From: Toxotes chatareus | Taxonomy: Eukaryota > Chordata > Actinopteri > Toxotidae | Direction of reading: 5' to 3' | NCBI GenBank assembly: GCA_016801885.1 | Contig: CM028900.1 | Span: forward strand, 17,812,972-17,876,971 | Length of the DNA stretch: 64,000 nt | Part shown: positions 35,386-49,069 of the stretch, piece by piece | Layout of the letters: the number at the start of each line of letters is the position of its first letter | How positions within the stretch are numbered: position 1 is the stretch's first letter | Notes under the pieces: model-generated | Seen by the model: only the letters and a program-made list of their open reading frames with translations | Told to the model about the DNA's origin: nothing | The model's database searches: none | Program-made: the position numbers and the translations under genes

Positions 35386-36105
35386 TAATCATCATCATAT
35401 ATTCAATACAAATTTTGATTTTATAAAACAGACAAACAACTTTTATGGTTGAAGAGTTGTTCAGATTGTAGACATTCATGGATAGATGTCCAGCATTTTT
35501 TTTATATATAAACCTAATCACAACTCCAACTTTGTGAAGTAGCCGATAAAATTTAGTTGAATGGTAGCTAATGGTTGCTAATCATATATTTAACTGCACT
35601 CTGAGTTGACCACATCTGATGCATGCAGAACAACTGCCAATCAAGTCAAGATGGCTGGATTGATTTGTGTGTAGCTGAAAACTAACACCAGAAACAACAT
35701 ATTGATACAAACTTCTGTTCTTCCATAAAGCTTTTTAGTACCAATTATAGCTGCATACAGTGTTGTTTAATGGTGAAAATTAGAACAGAATTTCCTCTAT
35801 GCTTACATCTGCCTTCCTAATTTATAGCATTGGTGGCAGGAAATCTGCAGTAAAACACAGAATGGAACTCTGAATGAAATGCCCCCCAGAATAATGTAAT
35901 TATCAACTTTATTATTCTTAACGCCTATCTACAAATTGTACATTTAAAATATAACAGTTATAAATATTTCATGTCCTCATCCCCCTATGATTGAAGCCCT
36001 CCAGACTTGAGATCTGTTTATTATATAACTCCTTTGCTACTTTATCCTGTTGTGTGTGTTGTGTGAGTACAAAATCATAAAGAAAATATATGTCAAATAT
36101 ATGTA
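35386..36105. other. Non-coding stretch, nothing recognised
   Basis: AT-rich DNA with no repeat signature, RNA gene or open frame that can be supported. Confidence 0.45.
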
Positions 36106-36107
36106 TT

Positions 36108-36240
36108 AATTTGTCTGGGAAAGAAAAGGAAACAAAAAGAAAACAAATATATATATAGAAAACAACCAAACATACAAACAAAAGAAGGAAGTAATGTTGG
36201 AGCTCTGACACCAAAAATCCAAAACTGTGACACAATATTG
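36108..36240 (-). repeat. First copy of a local direct repeat
   Basis: On the minus strand, TGTCACAGTTTTGG with a TTTTGGTGTCAGAGCTC block is followed by a T-rich tract ending CTTTCCCAGACAAATT. The same order (TGTCACAGTTTTGG, TTTTGCTGTCAGAGCTC, a T- and GT-rich tract, a CCCAG end) recurs at 37215-37375 in the same orientation. Either a local duplication or two copies of one unclassified repeat would explain it. Confidence 0.55.
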
Positions 36241-37214
36241 ACTGGTTTTCACACAGATTACAACACTCACACTGGTATGGGTAGCACACTCTATATAGCT
36301 TTTTTTGGAGGACACACCTGGCCATGCTAATGCCTATCATTTTGGAAAATGCAAAATACCTCTACATGGAATGTTTACATGCCCAAATACTTTATACCAG
36401 AAGCTTGTTACTGCATTCCTGGCAATTGTCTTGTCAAAGAGATGAAGAAACAATAAATGAAAAGCTTTCTCATGCAAATTCTTGTGTGAGAAGTGGGTTC
36501 ACTATACCCCACTGTGTCGCTGCAGACCTTAAACTGCAGGCAAATCTGAAAAGCAGCATACATATGATTGATGATTATGTATGTAGTAATAGATATTTTG
36601 GTCTGAACCTTTTTTTCTTGGATTTCTCATTAAGTTGTTTGTGAGAGGGACTGAACCACACATTTCTATGTGTCATGGTTCTTTGGTCATGAGTGCAGCC
36701 TCAGGGATATGTCAGGTAGTGACCTCTACATTGTGAAAGTCAAAATCTGACAAAGAGATGTCAGCCCTCAACATCAGAGCTCAATAATAACCATAATTAA
36801 GATCACAGCCATTAAATGTTCATCAACTGATGGAGTGTGCTCAAATTTTCCCTTGGCAATAGGAGGTGGGGACAATCCTGATAAAAGCTACATACAGGAA
36901 TCGTTGCTGATGATTACGCCCCTGAATGAAAACCATCAACATCCCTATTTGATGGAGATTACACTTGATGACACGTTATATTTGAGGCTATATTTGAATG
37001 GATTCACCAAGAGGGCATTTGTTGACATCATAAAAAGAAAGCATACATCTCACTAAGACATTCTTGTAATTACACCACAGTGAGAGACTAGAAATTATTT
37101 TAAATAATAAGTTTTTCTGGTGACACCTGTCACAGTGCTAGCTCAGGTCCATCTGCTGCCCGCTTCAGCCCAACAGTAGGGACGGCAGTGACAAGAACTC
37201 CATGGCAAAGGGAA

Positions 37215-37375
37215 CTGAGAATTCTGGGAAAACTGGGAGGGAAAAAAGCAACAACAAATAGAAAGCAACAAAGAACCCCCCCCCCCCCCACACACACACA
37301 CACGCACACACACACATAGAGGAACACATCAATGTGAGAGCTCTGACAGCAAAAGCCCAAAACTGTGACACTGTG
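37215..37375 (-). repeat. Second copy of the local direct repeat, with C14 and (CA)n
   Basis: It matches 36108-36240 over the TGTCACAGTTTTGG and TGTCAGAGCTC blocks. Between them and the CCCAG end, this copy has gained a C14 run (about 37276-37289) followed by (CA)n to about 37316. The open frames here, rich in cysteine, valine and glycine, come from the simple repeat. Confidence 0.55.
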
Positions 37376-40300
37376 CTGATCCTGTCATTCAGTCAAGACC
37401 ACGGACAGGAAGAAGCGTCATCACAATTAGAAATGACTGTGCCGTCAATTAAGACACAGCTGCAAATTTTCTCTATTGTTTTATCCTTCTCTGAACTATA
37501 AACTGCAGCAGTGTTTTGATATAATGTGCCATTTAGAAATGGATATTAGAGCTTCAGATGTAATGACCTTGGTTAAATAACAATTAATAGGAGAGAAATT
37601 AGGCATAGCACAGGTTGACAAAAAGCCTAGTTTTTTCCTCTCTTATCTGATAACAACAATAATAACAAAACGTTTCAAGCCTCTTTGGTAAAAGTCCTTA
37701 GCTCCTTGTCATTCACATCAAGTGCTTTGGGTGGGGGCACCCTCTCTGCTGGGATAAGGTTATCTTGAATGGAAGAAATCCTAGGAGAGGCAGTATTGAT
37801 CCAGCCCACAATTTCACACAAAGCTCTACATTCACCATAAAAATGTTGGGAGGAATATTGTTGCTGCTTGTCTTTCGAGGCTTAACACAGAGTTCTCAGG
37901 AGGAACTGGCCAATGACTTTACTTATTCCATATTCAGACTCCCTTTAGGCCATATCATAAATGTCATCATATGCAAAGAAGGATTTCTGAATACTCTGCT
38001 GTATAAATGGAGCTGAAAGGGCTGAAAACTCAGTCCTTTATCTTTTAAAATGATCTTACCACCTGGCACAGCACTGGCTCACCTCTTAGATATAACCTTG
38101 ACATTTAATTCATTATGCAATCAGTGACACTTGACAAACCTGTTTTGCTGTTGTGTAAAGCAAGCGCCATCATTTTTTATCAAGACTGATACGACAACAA
38201 TAAAAATTACACATAAACCAGCCCTCCTGTATTACATATAGGGTGTTTCTCTAGTGCTTTGTAGCTGCTAAGGACAGAGGAAAAAACTGCCATAGGTTGA
38301 ACCTGATCAATCCTGCTACCTGGCAGGACCACAGCAGCATCTCTATTCCCTGCTATTAGGCTGCAGAGGAAACACATCATCATGGCTTGGAGTGATTGAA
38401 GCAGACCAACATGGAACAGTGGAAAAACCCTATTAGTCCCTATCCATGAATGCAAATACAATTTTTATCTATGCTAGCGATATGGTCCTAGAAATGAGAA
38501 GGTAGGTCTGTTAGATGATCTACCACTTTGGTCCCAACCAAGCATGCAATGAAAAAATCAACAAGCTGTTATCCCTCTCTCATGTGGGATACACATGTGG
38601 ATGACCTAATGAGGAGGTAGAGAGATCTGCCACATTCATCATCACAGATCTGCCCATCCACACTGTGGATTGTCATTTAAATTTTGTTTGACATTCATGT
38701 TCTCCAAAGGATGAAGCCTACTGACTTTGGTCATCCTCTGATTTTGCCTCTAGCACCACCATAAGGTAGATATGTTTGGCAAATACCTGCCGAATACCTG
38801 CAAAAACCAAGACATTCCCATCAGCCTCAGCTGTACTATGCATTTAGGGCTAATTAGCGAATGTTAACTTTCATTCATTTCAACAATGTCATTGAGTTAG
38901 CATTCTCATTATCATTTAGCTCAAAGCTCCACAATAAGTACAACAGCAATAGTACAATGTACTCTACATAACTAATGTCCAGATCTAAAAAGCTCTGTGG
39001 GTTTATTCCATCAGTCTTGGAAAGAAATAGGATGATCAAAAGAAAAGGCATTTGGCAAATACAACCCTAATAACAAAACGTTACAGTAAATCAAAGTCAG
39101 CCCTTTAGATCAGATGACATCATCATGTTTTCTTTGAAGAGTATTTATGTAAAATTCACCTCAGTTGCCTCAGTCAGTACAGTGAAATATGCATTGCAAA
39201 AATGGAAATGTTACTTGAAAAAGCATGGCTGAGTCCCAAGGGAAAAAAGGCTGGAAAACACTGGGCTAAAACATCAAGGCTGGGGGCAACACAGTGACAT
39301 CTTATATTATAAATGTATTTTAAAAACTAAGACAACAGAGAAAACGACATCTGATCTGCCTTGCAAATTGGACAAATGAATCAAATCTGCATTTCTTATC
39401 TAGGAGTCATTAAAGAACGTGGAAAGAATTTCATGCCATTTTAGACCCTGAGTTTGGACTCTGTGTGACTGTCTGTCAGTGCAACCACACCACAGATCCC
39501 CAGATTATATTTCAAGGATTCCCCATGGTGATGCATCAAAGACTCAAGAGAATTTCATATGGGAAGCTGTATCCCACATGACCTTGAGAATCAGTAATTT
39601 ATTCTCAGCTTTCCAAAGAACTAGCACAGAGATTGATATTAACATCTGTCGGGTCATGGATCACACCTAAAAGCATAATGCTGCCTGTGATTTTCTTGCA
39701 TAAGATATATTTAATTGAGATTATCTGATAGGGGGTGTATGTCTATGGTCAGATATAACAAAGTCAAGCTCCAGCTTAATAATGCACAAGGATCACAAAT
39801 TCTTTTCTTTCATTGGAGTCATTTATCATATTTTAACAGTGATATTGTGTGAATTTGTAGGTGTTCACAACAGCTTCTATTAATACATTGTAGTTAAATC
39901 AACTAATCATGTTGTCATACTGCCATCACTGGGAGTGAGTGCCCTCCTGAAGAATGTGCCTCTGTGGACAACAATGTGCGCTGCTTCAATGAAAAATACA
40001 GCAGCAGTTTGAGGTGGATGATTTATTGCAGGCAACACAGCTGCAGGTCAGATTCTAGTTTGAGATGATCATTTCAACTGGATGCAACTTCGTTGGACTT
40101 TAGACCGTCTGATAGAGGTTTGTGGGGTTTTATTCGTAAAGTAAAAATATATTTTGTAATGTAATGTGTTTTCTATTTGATACGATATTTGCTAATTTGT
40201 CCAAGGGTAGCCATGTCACCTTGAGAATTCCTCATATTGATCTTCATTTATATTCACTTCACTTTTTTTTTTAATGAAAACTACAAAGCTTGTGTAATTT

Positions 40301-43300
40301 TAGGTCACTGAAAACCCAGTTACACAACCGCTGGCCATGACATGGTACTTAAACTGCGACCTCCATTCATGAAAGAATTAGATGAATCAAGGTTACGCTG
40401 TAAATAAGATCAGCTACAACAGAGTACACTATGTACTATCTGAAGTGTTTTCTCAGAGCTAATTTTGTTCGTCATTCCTATATCATCAGTTCATGACTGC
40501 TCATCACAGATAAGTGTGAGCCAACAGAATTGTGTTTCCAAAGAATCCAGTAAGCGTGCCTAATCCTATTTTAAAGAGCTCAAATGGGGGAAACTGCCTG
40601 ATATCCACTCCAGCCAGAACCAAAGCCTGGAAATGCTGGGGCTCCACTAGACCCTGCAGATCTGGACCAGTGAGACAAAGAGTAACTGAACGGCAAGATG
40701 CAGATGGTCTCATGGGCTATTCGGCGGGCGCCACAGTGGAGCGTCACTGGAGGCATCAACAGTCTGGTTGTAAATACATTATGTGTGGTCAACACTGGAG
40801 GCAAGGATGAGATCATGGAAGGCACAGATGGGCTGAAAAAAAGATAAACTACACTCCAGGCATAAGAAGGAAAGAAGGACAAACAGCCAAGGCCAATTAG
40901 ACTAAGACAGCGGTGGTGGCTGGTGAGAAAGTTTGAGGGTGGCTTTGTTTACCATCTATCATTGCAGTCACCATCCTTATCCTTAAGGAAAACCACATAT
41001 ATCTGGGCATTATTTATTACAATGTTAAAAGTAGAAAACAAATCATCTTAAAAAATTGCCATGAAGAAAATAATATAAAAAGGTTTATGATAAAGCTGCT
41101 CTAATCAATGTTTGTATATTAACTACAGATTAAATGTAAAAAAAAAAAACAACAACAACTGGTAGACTTAGAGGAGCATGTAGCTGCCAACAAGCCAGAG
41201 TAGGAGTGAGTGGAGACTAAAACAGAGCTAAAAGGACAGTGAATATTAGACTTTAGATGTGTAAATAGGTAACAGCTAAAATGTTAAAGCATAAGACGTT
41301 CATAAGGTGATCTGTCACTGTTGCCACAAAAAGGTGGATAAAGAAAAAGAAAACAACTTAATTTAAAAAAAAAAAAAAAAATTACAGCAGGTTTAAATGT
41401 GAACTTCTTTTTGAAGCACTTGTAGAGAATCACAAATTTAATCTGTTGACGTAACTTTACAAAATTAAGGAAATTAATCCATAGAAACAAGAGTTTGACA
41501 AAAGATTCAGCAAACAGTAGACATTAAGCTGTAGACTTAATGGTGCAGTTAGGGAAAAATGAAGTTAACAAACCACACAAAGGACGTGTTCTTGATGAAT
41601 TTAACTTTGCCTGGGAAATGAACTGGTTTGAGATTCATTCATTAAATATTTCTGTGAATTCAAACATGTTTTCTCAGCACAGCCCTTGTAGAGTGGTATA
41701 TTGTGGTACTTGAAACATGTTGCAATCCACTCAAATACAAAAGAAATTAGGTCTATATTACAGTGCTGCAATAGAATATCATCAATAATAACCTGCATGT
41801 TATTTTCATGTTTTTTTTCAAAATCAGGGGCCTTCCTAATAAGAGGAAACATATTCTACCTAGCACATGTCATGTTGATTAAATGACAACATTCTCATTT
41901 TAACTAGTGACAAAAAAAAGTGCAACTCTGCTTCCTTTTGTAATTAACCAGTAACAGAATTTTATACTATATATTAATTGGTGAGTTAAAAATTTGCAGG
42001 AATATATAGTGGTACACACTGAATAAGCCCACATCTGCTGGTTTTGTTACTACCTTCATTTTAATTACCCCTTATATATCAGGCTCTGAAGTGTCTTACA
42101 GTTAATTATCCTTTCTTCCTGCTCTCCAAATGCCTCCCTAAATGTCCACACTCAGGAGCATCAGTGGATATGCCTCAAAATTTGGAAAAAAGAGTGTTCT
42201 GATCAGTTAAGATGGTAGCTGCAGGTATGCTGTATCTACATACATGCATCTGTATAAGGCACCAAGGAGCTGGTCCGTTTCATCTTCTTCTTTCTGTTAG
42301 GAATACAAGAAAAACAATGCTGAAAGATGTTAAGAAAACAGGAAATAAGATTAAGGCAAAATATTGACAGACCTTGACAGACCCACTTTCTGCAGAGCGC
42401 TCATCTCATAACACTGCATTTGCATGTTTCAAGGGGTGACAATGTCATTTGCATAAATTTAATGAGTCTTTCAATGGAGAAAAAAAAACTGTGGACACCT
42501 GCTGAAACAAGTTGACATTGTTCAAAGGCCTTTTTTTTCCTTATTACTCACAATATTAGCCTTGGCTTGCAGACAAAGCACTGTTGCACAGATAATCAGG
42601 AGGTTTGACATCTCCGTCACAGAGAGGTTGTTTTCTTTGGAGGAAAAATGTGCATGGGAGATGGAATTTCATCCCCTGCTAAATGGATGACATAGATAGT
42701 TAGGGCGATACCAGGATGAGGACTTGTTTCTCTGGGAGGGGCTGGCAATCACCAGTCACCAAGGCCAGTATGTTATGGCTCCTCAGCCTGTGGTATTTTG
42801 ATGAAAGCAGTTCAACTGTCAGCAACCAAATGGGCAAACTAATTACTAGTGTAAGCTGATTTCCTGGTTCAAGCTCTCCACAGCAGTGACTCTCCCCAAG
42901 CACAGGGTATGATTGTTAAACTAAGAAAAGGTACATGTTCTGGGTAGATACACCAGAGACTGTGTAAATGAATAGGATTGAGTGTATGGAAATGAAATAA
43001 ATGTGCTCCTCTTATTGGGAACTACTCTGTGAATTCAAATGAGGGGAAGATGGTCTCTGTGGCAACGACAGCGAGGATTTACACCCCCTCCATCAGTCAG
43101 GCTTCTAATGTGGATCTATGACATGGTGCCACACAGTGTAGCACAGACCTTTTGTCTTCATATCAGCAGATATGGGATGAAAGTCTATGCAAGCACTTCA
43201 AAGATGGCATTTGTAACTGTGGTCATACTTTGTCATGGTCATTTAGATTTTCAGCAGCTCCTCCTGTTTGTGCAGCTATAGTCAGCAGCTTATTGTTCTC

Positions 43301-44500
43301 TCTCCCGACTCATTTATTAAATACTGATGAAACAATGGTGACACATAAGCTCTCCTTTGTCAGACCCGAGCTAAGTTAATTAATTAGCAATCCATGCCGC
43401 AGTGCCAGGAGGTTGTTGATTGTATCGTTCTAAGCCGTCATCCTGTGTAAATTGACTGAGATTGAGATCTAACAAGGCTTTGACCTGGATCCCTCCCTAA
43501 CAACCTGATGTGTGAAACATTGATGAGGGGATTTAGCTGAGGGAGGCTAGAGGACATGTTATCTTTAGCCATGCCATCAGCTCCATTAGCTCCGAGAAAC
43601 AAATGCAGCAGTGGTCAGACACTCACCTAGGGTTTTTTTTTTTTTTTTTGTTAACTGTAGGATTGGAGAGCAACCTTGAGAAGTGTGTCCTTTTAGTTGC
43701 ATTATTATGCTTTCACTCCTCGTATCAAAACCGGGAAGATTCCAAGGCACTAATTCAAACACAATTAAAACACTATACTGAATATTATGTTTCAGTCCAA
43801 ACTTTGTCTTCCATTATGTCCTTTAGTGTTCGAGTTTGTTCCCACAGTGATAACCTCCCCTGAAATAATTTAAACAGTTTTGCAATGGCTTTGAGCTCTT
43901 TAAATTGTCATTCAGTTGGAGTATGCAAGCAACAATGTTCAGGAAGTGTCCTGTGACCTGCTCATTCTTTTAATGAAAACACAAGCGCAGAAATACACAG
44001 GGGCAATTGGTTCCATATCCTCAGCAGAAAAAGTGACATTGGTGGTCACACCAAAGTGGTTTGTGAATGCAACGCCATCTCCACAGGCCATCTACTGCTG
44101 TAAGGCACAGTGACTGTTGAGTGAGCAGGCCCCATGGGCCCTAGAGGGAGGTTAGAACTCTACTCATTCTCATTTCACATGCTACTGGACAGAATAAAAA
44201 GCCCAGCAGCTCCCTTCACATGCCGACACACAGTCAGATAAAGATCTGTGTTCAAGATCATACAATACTACATAGAATGTTTGTCTGAATATAGATTTTG
44301 ACCGCATGTTTAGGCTGCAACCATACATACCCTAATCTGTGAGTGTATACAGAGACAAAGCAGAGCAGAAAAAAATAATAATGCAAGACTCCAGTGGAAA
44401 TTGAATACATTTCCAATAAATGATCAAAACTGATACATTACAGGGATGTTAAACACTAAATGAAAGTCTGGTATAGTATATAGAATATAGTATAACAATA
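37376..44500. other. Long non-coding stretch with no supported gene
   Basis: About 7 kb of AT-rich DNA. Homopolymers lie at 41131-41141, 41364-41380 and 43630-43649. A segment at 40532-40882 is open on both strands for about 90-100 codons and has local CG-rich patches (TATTCGGCGGGCGCCACAGT), but shows no protein motif. The stretch 43370-43520, with TTAATTAATTAGCAATCC, resembles conserved non-coding DNA. Confidence 0.45.
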
Positions 44501-44503
44501 ATC

Positions 44504-44557
<54 letters not shown>
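44501..44557. repeat. (AAT)n microsatellite
   Basis: About 18 near-perfect AAT/ATA units, interrupted only at the left margin. Expected to be length-variable between individuals. Confidence 0.95.
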
Positions 44558-46365
44558 TAGTAGAAGCTATGAGCTGATATTGTACTTCAAGATTGGATAT
44601 TTTGATAGAAAAAAAGAAATACATTTCATTGATTGATATGAGTATGTTCAGAAAACATAATTTGGTTGGCACAAAATTTCCCTCAAAACATTTGCCATTG
44701 CAAATTAGTTGTTTATAAATGTAATTTCTAGGAGACAGGCCTGGCTCCAGGCATGAAAATTGAATTGAATGAACTATGAATTAAACTGTTTACTTGAAGA
44801 CAGATTTCAACATTAATCATTCACTCTAAAAGGAACTGAAGAAAATCCTGATTAGCTTTGTTCCACTTATACCCTTCCTAATGTACATATGCTGCATCAA
44901 ATTGTAAGAAAAGAAAGGACTTTGTGTTGTAGATTTGATTTTGAAAGGATAAAACCGCCATGGATGGGCACATCGATCTACATTCAGTAACATCCAAGAT
45001 TTTTTTTTTTTTTTTTTACAAATTCTGTAAAGCTTAAATCTTTCATTTACAAAAATATCCAGACCCTCTGCTGTGGCACTCCAAACTGTGGTCAGGTGCA
45101 TCCTGTTTGCTTTAATTGGTCCACCAATCAGTGGTTTCATAATGGTTAATTCCTTAATTTTTCTGTTCTCTTTTTTAAAGAAATGTATTCTAGAGAGGCA
45201 ATTAGCTTGCATTTAGTATGCCACCCTTACATACAGTAAGTGTCTCTGGTTTACTTTACAATGAGGTCACCCAACAGGCTTCTGGCGTTACTGATGTGCT
45301 CCTCTTCATAACAAGGGGATACACCTGAGTGACAAACACTCAAGGAAACACTAATGAAGGTTTCTACTGTTTTTATCTAATGGGCTTTTCTGCCTTGATG
45401 AATGCGCTCATATCATATTATTTTAGTCAGGATGTGATTAGCCTCCCATAGGCCCTGGTTTCTAGCTGCTCCAAATAATCCCCTGTGCTTCCCACAGAGA
45501 GACATCAAACTGAACTGGGCCTGATCAGACAGCCTGCCTGAAACTTCACAAAATAACTTTAACAGTTTAACCTCTGAGGAAGCTCCAGTGGTGATTAATT
45601 TTCCCCCCTTTAAACTACTGTAATTGTTCACACCAGGGGGGCAGTTAACAGTACCAAAGACCACAAACTCATGACCCCTTTCAATTCAAAGTAATTACCA
45701 TACCTCAAGGAAAACTGGGCAATTACGTATAATTGCATCTTCACAGCATCTGTATGGCCTCTTACAGTGCAATGTATGTGGTTTGGTATGCATCAAATTT
45801 CATCTTTTTAAAATGTATGCAACTTTAAGTTATGCAACTTTTACCTTTAAGTCTGGCTCTATTAATTTATGTATTACTTATTGTTTGTGAGCATGACAAG
45901 AAAGAGGAGATGATATGTATACTTAGGATTTATTAAAACATGTCGCCTGCATGGCCTCAGTGTGGAGGACTTCTATCATATGTATTGACTTTTGTTTTGG
46001 ATTATCAGAAAGCCATGTCAAAGACTGGAACGCCTTTCTGGACCCCTTTACAGGTCTTTGGGCAACTGGCAGTGGTACAGCTTTACCAGAGATGAGAGCT
46101 TGGGACAATCAGAGCAGTGTTGTAGCCCTGGCTCTGTGCCATCCCACGCTACAATCAACAGCCCATATGGTGGGGGCAGCTAGTACACAAAACCAGGGGT
46201 TGACAGGGCTACTTCTGACAAGGTGACTGTGGACAACACACTGAAGTCAAGCACCCAGTGGACCGGTTCTGAAGAGACAGTGTACGGATACCAAGAAAGC
46301 TACTTTTTGGGGTCAGTCCCAAGGCATCATAGCTCTATAGTCTCTCAAAAGGAGCACACTAACAT
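44558..46365. other. Non-coding stretch, nothing recognised
   Basis: It contains a T18 tract at about 45000-45018. Small frames at 44826-45212 and 45951-46226 have no motif. The stretch 45410-45620 is less AT-rich and could be conserved, which cannot be judged here. Confidence 0.45.
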
Positions 46366-46433
46366 AATAATAATAATAATAATAATAACGATGACAATAA
46401 TAATAATAATAATTATTACTATTATTATTATAT
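46366..46433. repeat. (AAT)n microsatellite switching to (ATT)n
   Basis: AAT units run to about 46413, interrupted by CGATGAC, then turn into ATT units to 46433. The switch makes the tract partly self-complementary. Confidence 0.9.
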
Positions 46434-47224
46434 AGACTAAAAATATCATGACACCTAAATTTATGTTTACTTAAATGTAATGATTTAGCTTTTAAGAGTA
46501 CCGACCCCTTTGCATCAAAATGGGTCATTACTCTCAAATTAGACAAGTAATATTAGAGTGACAACGAGTCACTACAATGAGCCCTTATGAGATCAGCGAA
46601 TAGTGTCTAACACCTTTTGGACATCCAAATGAGACGTAAAACATGTTTTGCAGCTTTCTGAAACCAACAATCCAACAAGCACATCGTGCAGTCAAGAGAG
46701 CGTGCACAGTCTGAACTTCTCTCTCAAACCTTTTTTTCATTCTTCAGACAACTGCTCTTACTACTTTTCACAAGTAAAACTCTGAGCTACAGCATGAAAG
46801 TGTGTGCTGCTATACCCATTTGTATGATTCAGAGCATCTTGTCACTTTCTGTGTTGGCAGGCTTTTCAACCTCCCTGCAAGTGTGCATGATCACAACTAC
46901 TTTGCCTTATATGTGTTCACTTAACTACACTTCATATGAACTAGGTCATTTGAAGCAAAACAAACCCTTTAGTCAAGATACAGTAGAACAAAAATGTAAT
47001 TCCTGAAGACGTAAAATAAATACCTTGAAGGATTATTCTTCATTTGCAGTAAAATATACACAAATACAAATAAAGATGAATAAAACACAGAAATAAAACA
47101 TTAAAAAGTGAAATCAACACGATTGTAAACTTTATGAAACACAAAATTAATGTGATGGACTTTATGTACAAATACATGCAATTATGTAATAATGAATAAT
47201 ATCCATAAATAAATTTACTTCTAT
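46434..47224. other. Non-coding stretch, nothing recognised
   Basis: AT-rich DNA. The 106-codon frame at 46686-47006 has no recognisable feature. Confidence 0.45.
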
Positions 47225-47700
47225 TGAAGCAGAAACTATTGTTGTGGCTTACACTCAACTTTTTTACCAACTCAATAAAAATGTTCTCAAAAGTTCTCAT
47301 CACATATCAAAACACTTTTCTGGCTGTTAATTAGAAGCTAAACCTCCAGATGCACAGAGCTCCTCTGATTTCAGTCCCCAGTGCTGCAGCTTTGCCGTAT
47401 TAGCAACAGGTGAGTGAGAATGAGCTACAGATTACACAGGCACAATCTGCATGTTAATAAGTGGCAGGTTACTGTAGTGTGAGGTAGACGAAGGCCTACC
47501 AGCTGGATGCTGTCACACAGTCTGGACTGTTAATATAGCAGTGAATTAAACACAAATAACATACATAAACAGCACAATGTGGAGAAGGACACTGCAATTA
47601 TCAGCAGAGTACCTGTAATCCACATAAATGTACTGTATGTATATCTTGTTATTGGTGAAATCAACATTATAATGGTTCAACAAATCCTTATTATCAGGCC
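47225..47700 (+). repeat. Local duplication, copy A block 1
   Basis: This aligns with 54500-54965 in the same orientation. Shared phrases include TTAGCAACAGGTGAGTGAGA, GTGGCAGGTTACTGTAGTGT, GAGGTAGAC, CCAGCTGGATGCTGT, CACAGTCTGGACTGTTAA and GAGTACCTG. By eye the identity is roughly four bases in five over the best 200 bases. The 35 bases before GTGAGT (47375-47409 region) follow a TTTCAG, giving an exon-like shape kept in both copies. Confidence 0.8.
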
Positions 47701-47953
47701 TTCAGATAACAGTAACCTTGATTTGATGCTGGCTGCTATGTGCACGTAAACATGTGCTTGTTCCTTCTAGCTCCATTGATTTTTATACATTCATTTATTG
47801 TGTGTAATTTTATGAGTTTGGATTTGAGCTGCCATTATTTTTGAGTATTGAACACAATGAACTTGACCGGGCTGGCCTGCTCCAGAGTGAGCCTCCTCCA
47901 CCTCACATCTCACAGGCAGTAAGTGAATGGAGGGAGGAAATTATCGAGCTGCA

Positions 47954-48660
47954 ATGCCTCCAAAGAAGAACAAGGAAAACCACGAGGAAATCGAGGAGAT
48001 AAAGAAACATTCAACTTCAAATCCTAGGAGGTTGCAGCTATCTCTAAACAGCAGAAACTGGTAATGGATTTGATGGGAGAGATCAAGGAACTAAAAAGAC
48101 AAAAATGCTGAGAAGGATAAGAAGATCTGGAGCAGTGCTTCAGAATGAAACAGCTAATTGTTAGCAAGTTGTAGACCAGGCACTGGTCATGGCTGCAGCA
48201 GTGGCAGGTGGAGAGCCCACTGTGTCTGAACTGGCCTCCCTTGAGGAATAGATGAGCACCTTCAGCAGAGAAGATATATTCATGGACAGCAACAATACAG
48301 ACGGGTGTCATCCTCTCCCCCTAAAAAATAAAAGTGAGAAACCTACCTTAATAATGTGCTTTGTGAATGACCAAAAAAAATAAAAATAAAATACGCACTG
48401 CTCAGACATGGGAGAAAGCTGAAGCTGAAGCCAAAGTGTATGGCTTCACGTGACAATGGAAAAATGCTGACATTGCCAGACGGGCATGTTTCCTGAGAAA
48501 ACAGGACAAGATAAAATGGACGTGGACAGCAAGGTGTTCATAAAACTGAGTGGGTCACTAGAGGAGGCAAAAGTGATGGTCATCAGGGATATTGCAGAAT
48601 TGGACAAGTACCAGTTATGGCAACTCATGGAAGAGCAGCGCACCAAGATAATGAGATAAC
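47954..48660 (+). pseudogene. LINE ORF1 remnant
   Basis: It starts MPPKKNKENHEEIEEIKK. After a frameshift it gives EVAAISKQQKLVMDLMGEIK, a coiled-coil segment. Further on are CHPLPLKN near 48305 and VFIKLSGSLEEAKVMVIRDI at about 48530-48600, the conserved C-terminal part of the ORF1 protein of this fish LINE type. ORF1 proteins of this kind bind the LINE RNA. I count at least four frameshifts or stops. The call rests on the combination of the charged start, the coiled coil and the C-terminal block. Confidence 0.75.
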
Positions 48661-49069
48661 TGAGCATTAGTCATATAAAATGGATACTTACTTGAACTCA
48701 GGTCAGCTCACTAAGAAGATGGAGCTAAAGGATACTACTGACTGGCCTGCTAAGAGCATAGAGCATGGCTGTCTGTGGTATGAGGATACAGCCTTTCAAA
48801 GGAGTGGATTGTTTACATTGTAAACCAGCAGAAAGTGAGCTTTGAGAAGGAGGTAATATCATTTTTCCATTTAATAGCGTTGATGCTGAGGAGATGACGC
48901 GTATAAACTCACAAGTCCGAGGGTTGGAAAGCCTGTATGCAAAGTGTGATGGTTGGAATCTCTAAACGTTCAAGTGCACTGAAGATAATATGAATGAACT
49001 TGAACAAAATTTTGACCCTGAGAATATTTTCTTCAACGATTTAAACAACAATTGCTGTAACTCCCCAGA

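Noticed and set aside
35969..36340. 123-codon minus-strand frame with a hydrophobic, membrane-like core
   Set aside because: The hydrophobic part comes from a T-rich tract within a local repeat that also occurs at 37215-37375, where the frame is not conserved.
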